Shown: piece after piece, positions 34,566-43,383 of the stretch
How positions within the stretch are numbered: the stretch's first letter is position 1
Layout of the letters: the number at the start of each line of letters is the position of its first letter
Assembly (NCBI RefSeq): GCF_004681185.1
Contig: NZ_SRIF01000004.1
Span: forward strand, 62,001-126,000
Length of the DNA: 64,000 nt
From: Haloarcula amylovorans
Lineage (GTDB): Archaea; Halobacteriota; Halobacteria; Halobacteriales; Haloarculaceae
Reading direction: 5' to 3'
The notes under the pieces: model-generated
What the model saw: the letters and a program-made list of their open reading frames with translations, nothing else
Databases searched by the model: none
What the model was told of the DNA's origin: nothing
Made by a program: the position numbers and the translations under genes

Positions 34566-36170
34566 ATGAGTCATCTGATCACCGAATACGGCGATACCGA
34601 CGGAAAGGACTTCACTCACGCGTTTCGAGCGGCGGTCGACGCCTGTGCTGACGAGGGTGGCGGAACAGTTCGTATTCCCCCTGGCGAGTACGAGACGGGG
34701 TCTGTCTCGCTTGCGGACGACGTTACCATATTGATCGCTCCAGGCGCGACTGTTCGCGCCAGTTCAGACGAAGCGGACTATCAGTGCCCGGCCGAGTACG
34801 TCGGACCCGACGGCGAGCGGCCGCTCTTTCTCGCTCGCGACTGTACGAACGTCTCGATAGCGGGCAGTGGCACGGTCGACGGGTGTGGCACGGAGATTAT
34901 GGAAATGGACGACCCCATCCGTCAGCACTCCGGTCAGTCCTCGGCGTCCCCGCTCGTCAGTGACGGCGAAGCTCGGGCGCGACAGGGAGAGACCTTCCTC
35001 GACCCGGCCGACGGCACCGATGAATGGCCGGTAGCGAAACCCGCATTTCGGCCGGGGCCGGTGCTCTGTTTCGACAACTGCCGGAACGTCGCGGTCAGCG
35101 ATGTCATCCTCCGGGACATGCCAGCGTGGACGCTCTCCTTACGGAACTGCGAGTCGGTCACGGTCACCGGCGTCACCGTTGACAACCACACGCGGATACC
35201 GAACTGCGATGGGATCGCTATCGAGGGCTCGCGCGACGTCCGCGTCTCGGACTGCTCGATACGGGCCTGCGACGACGCCATCACGTTGAAAGCGAAGACG
35301 GCAGGCCAGCCCTGCGAGTTGGTTACCGTGACGAACTGTACGCTCTCTTCTCGGGCGTGTGCCGTCAAACTCGGGTCCGAAACGAGCGGTTCCATCCGGG
35401 ACTGCACGGTCACCAACTGCGTCGTGCGCGATTCGAATCGCGGGCTCGGCATCCAGCATCGCGATGGCGGCGACGTAGAGCGAATCCGCTTCAGCGACAT
35501 CACGGTCGAGACGCGGCTCTTCGAGGGGCCGTGGTGGGGGAAGGCAGAGCCGCTCTACGTCACGTCGGTCCCCCGCGACGAGGCGACGGATCTCGGCTAC
35601 GTTAGAAACGTCCAGTTTTCGAACGTCGACGCGCGCTGTGAGAACGGCGCGCTGGTGTATGGACACGAGGACGCGAGAATCGAGAGCGTGTGGTTCGACG
35701 GAGTGCGACTCGATGTCCGCGACGCACCGGCCGCCGACGCGGTGGGCGGAAATATCGACCTCCAGCCCACGAGTGTCCGACCCCCAATTGCGTCACACGA
35801 CGTGCCGGCGGTTCACTGCGAGAACGTCGACGGCCTCGAACTCGTGGATATCGCGGTCGCGTGGGACGGCGACCTCCCGTTGTATCACACGCACGGCGTC
35901 GCCTGTGTCGGCGTCGAGGACGCGACGATAGACGGCTTCGACGGCGGCCCTGCTCACTCTGGGAGCGGGGACGCGGCGATATCGCTACGGGACTGTTCGA
36001 CCGTCACGGTCCGGAATTCGCGGGCGCGTCCGGCGACCGGTACGTTCCTCGAAGCGACCGATACCGTTGACGAGCGCCTATTCACTGGCAACGATCTCGC
36101 GGACGCGGAGCGGGCGCTGGCCGGCGATACTGACTTCACCGTCGTCGGCAACGCGGAACCGCAGCGGTGA
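34566..36170 (+). CDS. GH28-like right-handed beta-helix glycosidase, cytoplasmic
   Basis: 534 aa. No signal peptide: the start is MSHLITEYGDTDGKDFTHAF, and AVDACADEGGGTVRIPPGEY follows as in GH28 N-termini. Coil repeats occupy residues 85-470. Compared with the classical polygalacturonase motifs, NTDG is NCDG (TRIPNCDGIAIEG), the Asp pair is present in ACDDAITLK, and the usual GHG and RIK sites are replaced by SRACAVKLGSET and SNRGLGIQHRDGG. The family around GH28 acts on galacturonan or rhamnogalacturonan fragments. An intracellular site means it handles imported oligosaccharides. Confidence 0.75.
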   Translation: MSHLITEYGDTDGKDFTHAFRAAVDACADEGGGTVRIPPGEYETGSVSLADDVTILIAPGATVRASSDEADYQCPAEYVGPDGERPLFLARDCTNVSIAGSGTVDGCGTEIMEMDDPIRQHSGQSSASPLVSDGEARARQGETFLDPADGTDEWPVAKPAFRPGPVLCFDNCRNVAVSDVILRDMPAWTLSLRNCESVTVTGVTVDNHTRIPNCDGIAIEGSRDVRVSDCSIRACDDAITLKAKTAGQPCELVTVTNCTLSSRACAVKLGSETSGSIRDCTVTNCVVRDSNRGLGIQHRDGGDVERIRFSDITVETRLFEGPWWGKAEPLYVTSVPRDEATDLGYVRNVQFSNVDARCENGALVYGHEDARIESVWFDGVRLDVRDAPAADAVGGNIDLQPTSVRPPIASHDVPAVHCENVDGLELVDIAVAWDGDLPLYHTHGVACVGVEDATIDGFDGGPAHSGSGDAAISLRDCSTVTVRNSRARPATGTFLEATDTVDERLFTGNDLADAERALAGDTDFTVVGNAEPQR

Positions 36171-36209
36171 AGGAACCGACGGAAGGACTGCGGTCGTCCG
36201 TCGAGCGTC

Positions 36210-38264
36210 TCAGAGGATACGCACGTTGTCGAGTACACCGGTGCTTCGGACGCCGATGCCGCCGTCCTCGAACGTCTCGTCGGACGCCGTCACGGATGCC
36301 ACCGCGTTCCCGTCGGGGTCGCGGAGTTCGACGTCGATATCGCCGAGCGACGCCCAGTTGACGACGAAGTCGTAGAGGACGCCGGTCTCCACCGAGAGGC
36401 TCGATTTGGCCAGCTGCGTGTACTCGCCGCCGACTCGCTTGTAGAGCTGGAGCCTGTCGCTCGACCCCTCGGGGTAGACCCGGGCGAAGTAGAGGTTCTG
36501 TGCATCCTGCACGCCGAAGGCGATTCCGAGATTGCTGTTCGTCGCCGTCCGGGCGGCCGCGGCGGCGAACGTATCGCCGGCCTGCGGATATCGCGGAAGG
36601 CCGCTCGTCGAGGTAATGATGGCGGTACCACCGGACGTGTTCTTCAGACTACTCTCGCCGTCGTCCACCGGCGGTTCGCCGTTCGCGACGTAGGCGTCGG
36701 TCGCACCGTCGTACTCGGAGAGGTTGCCGTCCTCGAAGCTATCGACGACGCCTGATCGGTCGCCCCCGCTCGCTTCTACCTGTTCGGTGACGAGGTCCCC
36801 CTCGTTATCGACACGAACCCGGTACTGGGCCGACCCATCCGGGGTCGTGAGGACCGCGCCGTTGCCGTCTCCCGGAACTCGAACGTCGTCGCCCCCAATC
36901 ACGAACGACGCCTCGTCGCCGCCCCCGGCGTGGAAGGCGTGAGAGTCGTGGGTCTGGTGGCGTTCGGTGCCGTCGTCGAACCAGCGCGTTGAGCCCGCCG
37001 CGTCGTCGGCGACGACGGGTCGTGGGCGCACGTTCTGCTGGTCGAAGTGCCGGACGTACTCCAGGTCGGTGCCGACCTCGGCGTTGTAACAGTCGACGTT
37101 CTGGATGTAGACGCCGTCGTGACGGTCCCCCTCCCCGTCGGTCACGTCGGCGACGGCAACGCCGCTGTGGTAACCCATCGCGTTGTGACGCTCCCGGACG
37201 TTCTGGATCGATATCTTCCGCACCGCCGTGTTCGAGTTCTCCAGTTTGACGATGCTCTCGCTCACCGACTGGAGCGGATGGCCGCCGCACTGAATCGAGT
37301 CGAGGTTGATCGTCGCACCGCCGTCGATTCGGATGCTGTGCTCTCCGCCGCCGCCGCGCCAGTTGTAGATGTCGAGGTCGAAGGCGGGACCGTACGGGAT
37401 ATCGTCGCTGCCGGGCTTTGCGAGGAGCCCGTCTCGACAACCGGTCACTTCCGTATCGAGGACGGTGAGTTCGCTAGAGCCGTGGTAGTCGGCGAGCCGG
37501 ATGCCCGCGGGGACCGTGTTCCGCCCTTCGAGGTTCTGGAGATACATCCGAGAGACGTGCATGTGCCCAACCCCTTGGATGTCGACGAAGGACCGTTCGA
37601 GATTCTCCTTGGCGTAGAACATCCCGCCGTTGAGCGTGATGTTCTCCGTCTTCTCGTCCGGGCCGATGACGAAGAAGCTCTCGATGGTATCGGTGGCGTA
37701 GATGAGCGTCCAGCCCATGTCGAAGACGAGTTTGCCCGTGTTGTTCGCGATGACCATCGGCGATTCGACCCGCCACGCGGGCAGCCCGTCGGCCGCGGCG
37801 GGATCGTCGGGGTCCGGAGCAGGGATGACGATGCGGTGACCCGGCTGTTGGTTCGGGATGTCCTCGCCGCCGGGGAGCGCTTTGAGGACGTTCTCGACCT
37901 TCTGGTCGAGCGTCTCGCCCGGATATTCCGTGACAACGTGGATGGACCCGGGGGCGCAACTGTCGGCGTTGAGCGTTCCGTCCGTCACGGAGAGGTTCGA
38001 TCCGGCGAGTTCCGTGATCGGCGCGTCGCCCGCCGACATCGAGAGCGACCCGAGATTCGAGACTGCGTGCTGATTCGCGTCTACGTCGGCGCTCCAGTCG
38101 TACCAGGGCTGCTTTCCGTTGTTCCCGTTGCCCTGACTGGCGCTGGCGGTCCCCGTCACGAGGCCGCCGAGTCCGGTCCCCAGTAGTCCGAGCGTTCCGC
38201 GCCGCGAGATCGCGCTTTTCTCTGTTGATCCGTCGTCACTAATGTCTGTATCGTCGTAGCTCAT
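36210..38264 (-). CDS. Tat-exported beta-helix protein with C-terminal lectin-like domain
   Basis: 684 aa from ATG 38264. Twin-arginine signal ISRRGTLGLLGTGLGG, cleavage after about residue 45. A motif QPWYDWSADVDA begins the mature part, then a right-handed beta-helix (residues about 90-420; WTLIYATDTIESFFVIGP, NITLNGGMFYAKENLERSFV, HVSRMYLQNLEGRNTVPAGI). The C-terminal 170 residues (from VVDSFEDGNLSEYDG) form a concanavalin/LamG-like beta sandwich probably binding glycans. Family-level fit is to pectate lyase-like proteins; enzyme activity is not proven. Convergent with the GH28-like gene. Confidence 0.78.
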   Translation of the reverse strand: MSYDDTDISDDGSTEKSAISRRGTLGLLGTGLGGLVTGTASASQGNGNNGKQPWYDWSADVDANQHAVSNLGSLSMSAGDAPITELAGSNLSVTDGTLNADSCAPGSIHVVTEYPGETLDQKVENVLKALPGGEDIPNQQPGHRIVIPAPDPDDPAAADGLPAWRVESPMVIANNTGKLVFDMGWTLIYATDTIESFFVIGPDEKTENITLNGGMFYAKENLERSFVDIQGVGHMHVSRMYLQNLEGRNTVPAGIRLADYHGSSELTVLDTEVTGCRDGLLAKPGSDDIPYGPAFDLDIYNWRGGGGEHSIRIDGGATINLDSIQCGGHPLQSVSESIVKLENSNTAVRKISIQNVRERHNAMGYHSGVAVADVTDGEGDRHDGVYIQNVDCYNAEVGTDLEYVRHFDQQNVRPRPVVADDAAGSTRWFDDGTERHQTHDSHAFHAGGGDEASFVIGGDDVRVPGDGNGAVLTTPDGSAQYRVRVDNEGDLVTEQVEASGGDRSGVVDSFEDGNLSEYDGATDAYVANGEPPVDDGESSLKNTSGGTAIITSTSGLPRYPQAGDTFAAAAARTATNSNLGIAFGVQDAQNLYFARVYPEGSSDRLQLYKRVGGEYTQLAKSSLSVETGVLYDFVVNWASLGDIDVELRDPDGNAVASVTASDETFEDGGIGVRSTGVLDNVRIL

Positions 38265-38400
38265 AGTGTGCGCTGCGTTGCCACAGCGCATTTGATGTGA
38301 AATGGTTACCATTTATAATTTGTGTGCGCGAAACGGGTTAGTCTACCAGAGGGATCGAGTAGAACTTCCAGCCAGCGGCCGAACTTGGCCGCAACAATAG

Positions 38401-38409
38401 TTTTATATA
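38401..38409 (+). promoter_or_regulatory. TATA element before binding-protein gene, importer 2
   Basis: TTTTATATA is centred about 28 bases before ATG 38433, the spacing of an archaeal TATA box for a transcript starting at the ATG, so the mRNA is probably leaderless. The preceding CGCAACAATAG may hold the BRE purines. Confidence 0.55.
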
Positions 38410-38432
38410 GTTTGCTTCGGGTATTGTGGACT

Positions 38433-39953
38433 ATGGAACGTGATAGTCACGACACTCGTACGGCTAGTCGATCCAGCGCAATCTCTCGGCGGCAGTTCGT
38501 CGCGACGGTGGGCGCATCGGGCCTCACTGTCGGGCTGGCCGGCTGTTCGAACACCGGTAGTGGCGGCGATGGCGGCGGTGGTGATGGTAATAGCGGCGGC
38601 GGAACATCCACCGAGAACCTCGAGTACGACGGCGAGGACGTTACCGTGGAATACAGCACCGCTCCACTGTTCGGCAACGTCGCCGACATGCTAAAGGAGA
38701 CGCTATACAGCGCAGGGCTGCCGGAGAGCATCGACGTCAAGTTCTCCACCACCGTCTGGGGGGCCGACGACCTCCAGTCTCGGTACAATCAGATCCTCTC
38801 GGCGGGTCGTGCGACGCCGGACATGATGCTCACCAACTTCGCGTACACCCCGTATTTCGCACCCCGAGAGTGGCTGCTCGACCTCACAGAGGTGTTCGGC
38901 GAGGAGACGATGACCGAACTGGAGAACAACTACTCGCAGGTGATGGTCGATTCGATGCGATGGGACAGCGGTCTCTACGGCATCCCGCAGTTCATCGACA
39001 TCCCAACCATCCAGTACCGGAAGGATTTGGTGAAGGAAGCGGGCTACGACCCCGAAGGCGAGAACTGGGCCACGGAGCCGATGCAGTGGAACCGGTTCGC
39101 GAAAGTCGTCGCCGACACCAAAGAACAGGCTGGCACCGACGACGGCTACACGGTGGCGCTCAACCAGCGCAACCTCGGTTCCATCTCGGGGTACGAGCAA
39201 CTGGTCACCAACGGCGGCAACTACTTCGGCGACATGTCGAACCAGAACGGCCCCATCGGCGACCGGCCGGTCACCATCAACGAAGAACAGACGATCCAGA
39301 CGCTCCGCCAGCTCCGGACATTCATGTACGGCAGCGAAGACGAGTACGCGATCGAGGGGCTCTCCGGCAACATCACGCCCTCCGAGGCGCTCGGATGGGA
39401 TACCAATCCCTCGATGGAGTCGTTCACGGCGGGCGAGGCGGTGGCCCATCGCAACTGGTCGTTCGCCATCGCCGACTTCGGCGCGGAGGAGAAATTCGGC
39501 GAGAACCTCGGCGTGATGCCGTACCCCTACGGGATGTCAGAAGACGAGGCTCCCTACGAGGGGGCCGGCGGGTCGAACTCCAAGCTCGGTGGCTGGCATC
39601 TCTCCATTAACCCCAACACGGAGCATCTCGCCGCCACGGTAGAGGTTATCAAGGCGATGACCACCGACGAGTTCTACCTCACTATCTTCGAGGAACTGGG
39701 ATCGACGCCGCCCAAGCCAGAGCTCTTAGGAACCGACCGCGCGAAGAACGTCGACGTCATGAGCCGGCATCTCGACACGCTCCAGTACCAGGCTAACAAC
39801 CAGTTCGCTCCGCCCATCAACGCGGTGTGGAGCGCGCAGAAATCGGCCATCGGTGAGCAGTTCCTCGCCTGCCTCAAACAGCAGAAGTCACCGAAAGCGG
39901 CGGCCAAGGCCGCGCAGGACCAGGTGAAACAGATAGAGAATCAAGAGTCCTGA
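38433..39953 (+). CDS. Sugar ABC transporter substrate-binding lipoprotein, importer 2
   Basis: 506 aa from ATG 38433, well placed behind a TATA box. Tat signal ISRRQFVATVGASGLTVG and lipobox LAGC, followed by a Gly/Ser/Asp linker. The mature protein is a family 1 solute-binding fold (QSRYNQILSAGRATPDMMLT, LTEVFGEETMTELENNYSQV, GGWHLSINPNTEHLAATVEV). It starts the operon of two permeases, ATPase and a small membrane protein. Neighbouring beta-helix proteins suggest an oligosaccharide ligand. Confidence 0.92.
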   Translation: MERDSHDTRTASRSSAISRRQFVATVGASGLTVGLAGCSNTGSGGDGGGGDGNSGGGTSTENLEYDGEDVTVEYSTAPLFGNVADMLKETLYSAGLPESIDVKFSTTVWGADDLQSRYNQILSAGRATPDMMLTNFAYTPYFAPREWLLDLTEVFGEETMTELENNYSQVMVDSMRWDSGLYGIPQFIDIPTIQYRKDLVKEAGYDPEGENWATEPMQWNRFAKVVADTKEQAGTDDGYTVALNQRNLGSISGYEQLVTNGGNYFGDMSNQNGPIGDRPVTINEEQTIQTLRQLRTFMYGSEDEYAIEGLSGNITPSEALGWDTNPSMESFTAGEAVAHRNWSFAIADFGAEEKFGENLGVMPYPYGMSEDEAPYEGAGGSNSKLGGWHLSINPNTEHLAATVEVIKAMTTDEFYLTIFEELGSTPPKPELLGTDRAKNVDVMSRHLDTLQYQANNQFAPPINAVWSAQKSAIGEQFLACLKQQKSPKAAAKAAQDQVKQIENQES

Positions 39954-40047
39954 GACGGCTGTGTCGGTCGTCTCCGAACCAGCTCCCGAACCGACAACTA
40001 TCGTAAACTACTAACCGATTGGCTTGGTCAAGCTTAGCACACACAAC

Positions 40048-40998
40048 ATGTTACAAATAGTCCAGCAGGCGGTATCGCCGATCTTCCTCAAGATCGAGCA
40101 GTTGGACGAGGAGAAGTACGGGTACCTCTTGGTCGCCCCGGTGTTCCTCGTGCTCTCGGTGCTCGCGTTCTATCCGTTGCTCCGAACACTGTTCTTCTCG
40201 TTCCACGACGACTCACTCACGGGTGTGAGTCCCATCGGCGAGTTTATCGGCTTCGAAAATTACGTCCAGCTCGTAACCGGGGGGATGAACGTCATCCTGA
40301 ACTACCCCTTCCTCAGCCTGGAAGATCCCTTCTCCAGTGCGCTTCCCGTCACGCTCCTCATCACGGGCGTCAGCGTCGCTGTCGGAACGCTGATGGGTTT
40401 AGGGATGGCGATAATACTCAACAAGGAGTTCCGCGGCCGCGCGCTCGCCCGGACCATCGTCATTCTGCCGTGGTCGATTCCCATCGTCATCCAGGGGATG
40501 ATGTTCTATCTGCTGTTCCAGCCGTCGATCAGTTTCCTGGTCGAACCGCTGGCGTCGCTCGGAATCTTCTCGGGGAACCCGCTGGTGAGCAGCCAGGACT
40601 CGACGCTCATCATCATCCTCATCGACATCTGGCGGAAGATTCCGTTCATCGCGCTCATCATCATGGCCGGCCTCGCCAGCATCAACCAGAACCTCTACGA
40701 TGTCGCGAAGGTCGCAGGGGCATCGAAGTGGCAGCAGTTCCGGTACATCACGCTGCCGCTGGTCAAGCCGGTGCTGTTCATCGGGATGATCTTCTACACC
40801 ATCAGCTCGATGAAGATCTACGGTATCGTCGAGGCGTCGGCCGGTTGTAGCACGGTTCCGACGCTCACCTGTCTGGTGGTATCGACGTTCAGACAGCAGC
40901 GCTGGCCGACCGCGTCGGCGATCGCGTTCCTGTCCGCGCTGATCATCGCCGTCATCGTCATGGTGTACGTCCTGCGGTTCAGGGAGGCAAGAGAATGA
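40048..40998 (+). CDS. Sugar ABC transporter permease, MalF-type, importer 2
   Basis: 316 aa from ATG 40048 (a TTG 24 bases earlier is in frame but less likely). Six predicted helices, starting GYLLVAPVFLVLSVLAFYPL. The docking loop is unusual, LYDVAKVAGASKWQQFRYI, with DVA in place of the common EAA. It overlaps the next permease gene by 4 bases. Confidence 0.93.
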   Translation: MLQIVQQAVSPIFLKIEQLDEEKYGYLLVAPVFLVLSVLAFYPLLRTLFFSFHDDSLTGVSPIGEFIGFENYVQLVTGGMNVILNYPFLSLEDPFSSALPVTLLITGVSVAVGTLMGLGMAIILNKEFRGRALARTIVILPWSIPIVIQGMMFYLLFQPSISFLVEPLASLGIFSGNPLVSSQDSTLIIILIDIWRKIPFIALIIMAGLASINQNLYDVAKVAGASKWQQFRYITLPLVKPVLFIGMIFYTISSMKIYGIVEASAGCSTVPTLTCLVVSTFRQQRWPTASAIAFLSALIIAVIVMVYVLRFREARE

Positions 40999-41906
40999 GT
41001 AACGAAGAGTACACGGGTACGATAGGTCGGATCGTCGAGTACGCGGTCCACAACGCGACTGACGTCTATCGACTCGGCTTCTACGTCGGGTTGACGTCAT
41101 TCATTATGATCACCCTGTTCCCGTTCTACTGGCTGCTGGTGCTGGCGGTGACGCCGAGTGACCAGCTCTATCAGATGGGCGTGCTGCCGGAGTCGTTCGA
41201 CCCGAACGTGTTCATCACTGTCTTCCAGCAGTACCCGCTGCACCACTACATCTTCAATAGCATCGTGCTCGCATCCATTACGGTGGTGGTCTGCATCACG
41301 CTGGGCAGTCTCGCGGGCTACGCCTTCGGTCGCGTAGACTTCCCCGGGAAGGGACCGCTCCTGCTCTTGTTGCTGGTCGTCTCGTACTTTCCGGGGATCG
41401 CGTTCCTCATTCCCCTCTTCGAACTGCTCACCGGGTCCGTGAGCGTGCTGGGCGTCTCCTCGCCCGACCTCTACAACACGCCGTGGGGAATGGTGTTCCC
41501 GTTCACGATGCTTAGTCTCCCCATCACCATCTTCATCCTCACGACGTTCTACGAGCAGATTCCCGACGGTCTAGAGGACGCCGCGCGCGTCGAGGGGACG
41601 ACCCGCCTCGGCGCGCTGTTCCGCGTCATCATGCCGCTCTCGGCACCGGGCGTGGTGACCGCGGCCATCATCGTCTTCATCGGCGTCTACCGGGAGTTCT
41701 TCTTCTCGTTCATCATGACCGACGGCTCGCCGGAAAACTGGGCCGTCCTAGTGTACGGGATTCTGAACTTCCAGCAGCAGTACACCACGCAGTACAATCT
41801 GATGGCGGCCGCGAGCCTCATGGGGATCATCCCCATCGCGGTGCTCGTCATCTTCGCGCAAGATCACATCGTCCGGGGCCTGACCTCGGGCGGCCTCAAG
41901 GAGTGA
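40995..41906 (+). CDS. Sugar ABC transporter permease, MalG-type, importer 2
   Basis: 303 aa, six predicted helices, with docking loop LEDAARVEGTTRLGALFRVI and then MPLSAPGVVTAAI. The C-terminus VRGLTSGGLKE is typical of MalG. It is followed after 6 bases by the ATPase gene. Translation is coupled to the MalF-type gene through ATGA. Confidence 0.93.
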   Translation: MSNEEYTGTIGRIVEYAVHNATDVYRLGFYVGLTSFIMITLFPFYWLLVLAVTPSDQLYQMGVLPESFDPNVFITVFQQYPLHHYIFNSIVLASITVVVCITLGSLAGYAFGRVDFPGKGPLLLLLLVVSYFPGIAFLIPLFELLTGSVSVLGVSSPDLYNTPWGMVFPFTMLSLPITIFILTTFYEQIPDGLEDAARVEGTTRLGALFRVIMPLSAPGVVTAAIIVFIGVYREFFFSFIMTDGSPENWAVLVYGILNFQQQYTTQYNLMAAASLMGIIPIAVLVIFAQDHIVRGLTSGGLKE

Positions 41907-41912
41907 TACAAC

Positions 41913-43076
41913 ATGGGACAAGTCAACCTCACCGACGTTCGCAAAGAGTACGATGACGTAGTGGCAGTCGAAGGCATGGACCTCACGATCAAGGACAACG
42001 AGTTCGTCTGTCTCGTCGGCCCGTCGGGCTGTGGGAAGTCGACGACGCTTGAGACCATCGCTGGTCTCACCACGCCCACGGACGGGTCCGTAGAAATAGC
42101 CGGTCTCGATGTCACCGACAAGCCGCCGAAGGATCGGGAGATCGCGATGGTGTTCCAGAACATCGCGCTGTTCCCCCACATGGACGTCTACGAGAACATC
42201 TCCTTTGGCCTCCGGCTCCGTAACTACGACCAGGAGGAGATCGACCGGCGCGTCGACCGGGCCGTCGAGATCGTCCAGTTAGAGGGTATGCTCGATAGGA
42301 GCCCGGATGAACTCTCGGGCGGCCAGCAACAGCGAGTGGGCATCGCTCGCGCCATCGTGCGCCAGCCCGAAGTGTTCCTGATGGACGAGCCGCTCGCCAA
42401 CCTGGACGCCAAGCTCCGGGTGTCGATGCGGACCGAAATCCAGCGCCTCCAGAAGGAACTCGGTATCACGACGGTGTACGTCACCCACGACCAAGAGGAG
42501 GCGATGACGATGTCCGACCGCATCGCGATCATCAACGACGGCGAACTCCAGCAGTGTTCGCCACCGCTCGTCTGTTACAACCAACCCGCAAACACCTTCG
42601 TCGCGCAGTTCATCGGGAGCCCCTCGATGAACCTCTTCGACGGCGAAGTAGACGGGGACGCTCTCGACGTGGGCGACTTCCGGGCTGTGTTCGACACTGT
42701 CGGTACTGGGCTTCACGACGGCGACGCGGTCAGGGTCGGCGTCCGGCCGGAGGACATCTACCTCGCTGAGGACGCCGACAGCGTCCCTCACCCGAGCGAC
42801 TCAATCAGCGTATCGGTGGACGTCCTCGAACCCGTCGGCGACCAGACGTACGCGTACATGCTGGTCGAGGACGCGGTCGGCGATAGCGACGACCCGACAG
42901 AGGTGCTCGCGAGCCTCGACCCGGACCGTGTCGTCGAGGAGCAGTCCACCGTCGAGGTGGTCTTCTCCCGCGATGACGTTCACCTGTTCGACGCGGCCAC
43001 GGGCGACGCCGTTACGCACAGTCTCGTCGACCGAACCGGTGCGGGCGACGACTCGACCGTTCAGGGGGAGAGCTAA
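41913..43076 (+). CDS. Sugar ABC transporter ATPase (MalK type), importer 2
   Basis: 387 aa. Walker A GPSGCGKSTTLE, VAMVFQNIALFPH-type Q-loop (IAMVFQNIALFPHMD), signature LSGGQQQR, Walker B EVFLMDEPLANLD and switch His in YVTHDQEEAM. The C-terminal MalK regulatory domain contains GVRPEDIYL and ends VFSRDDVHLFDAATGD. The stop is 1 base before the start of the small membrane protein gene. Confidence 0.94.
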   Translation: MGQVNLTDVRKEYDDVVAVEGMDLTIKDNEFVCLVGPSGCGKSTTLETIAGLTTPTDGSVEIAGLDVTDKPPKDREIAMVFQNIALFPHMDVYENISFGLRLRNYDQEEIDRRVDRAVEIVQLEGMLDRSPDELSGGQQQRVGIARAIVRQPEVFLMDEPLANLDAKLRVSMRTEIQRLQKELGITTVYVTHDQEEAMTMSDRIAIINDGELQQCSPPLVCYNQPANTFVAQFIGSPSMNLFDGEVDGDALDVGDFRAVFDTVGTGLHDGDAVRVGVRPEDIYLAEDADSVPHPSDSISVSVDVLEPVGDQTYAYMLVEDAVGDSDDPTEVLASLDPDRVVEEQSTVEVVFSRDDVHLFDAATGDAVTHSLVDRTGAGDDSTVQGES

Positions 43077-43077
43077 A

Positions 43078-43242
43078 ATGGTCACTCCGCTCGGCGTCGG
43101 GTACATCGTCGCCGTGACGGTGCTGTTCTTCCTCTGGATATACGGCCTCGTCTCGCTGTACTTCGACGTCCGTCACAAGTTCTTGCCGATGCTCTACTCG
43201 TGGCTGCGACAGCGCGGTAACGACCCACGCCACCTCATGTAA
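43078..43242 (+). CDS. Small single-helix membrane protein in ABC operon, 54 aa
   Basis: ATG 43078 is one base after the ATPase stop (TAAAATG). The product has one helix, GVGYIVAVTVLFFLWIYGLV, followed by an aromatic amphipathic stretch (YFDVRHKFLPMLYSWLRQRG) and the end NDPRHLM. Placement and composition argue for a real gene that could be a subunit or stability factor of this importer. The other two importers in the window have no such gene. No family recognised. Confidence 0.7.
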   Translation: MVTPLGVGYIVAVTVLFFLWIYGLVSLYFDVRHKFLPMLYSWLRQRGNDPRHLM

Positions 43243-43326
43243 CGGCCTCGTCGCCATTTCGACCCCCTTCTGTCTCCGACTCTCGGCTCGACCCGCCACC
43301 AATTCGTTGCGGTTTTTCAACAAAAA

Positions 43327-43336
43327 TTATAATAAA
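43327..43336 (+). promoter_or_regulatory. TATA element before ricin-domain beta-helix gene
   Basis: TTATAATAAA lies about 52 bases before ATG 43384, so transcription should begin near 43358, giving a leader of about 26 bases that is largely the hairpin at 43357-43374. Confidence 0.45.
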
Positions 43337-43356
43337 CGTGCATCCGAAGGAATTTC

Positions 43357-43374
43357 CGACGCCGTGAGGCGTCG
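43357..43374. promoter_or_regulatory. Hairpin or operator over the predicted start site
   Basis: CGACGCC GTGA GGCGTCG is a perfect 7-base inverted repeat with a 4-base loop. It covers the predicted transcription start and the leader of the exported beta-helix gene at 43384. It could be a repressor site or a translational control hairpin. Confidence 0.45.
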
Positions 43375-43383
43375 TAGCACACC

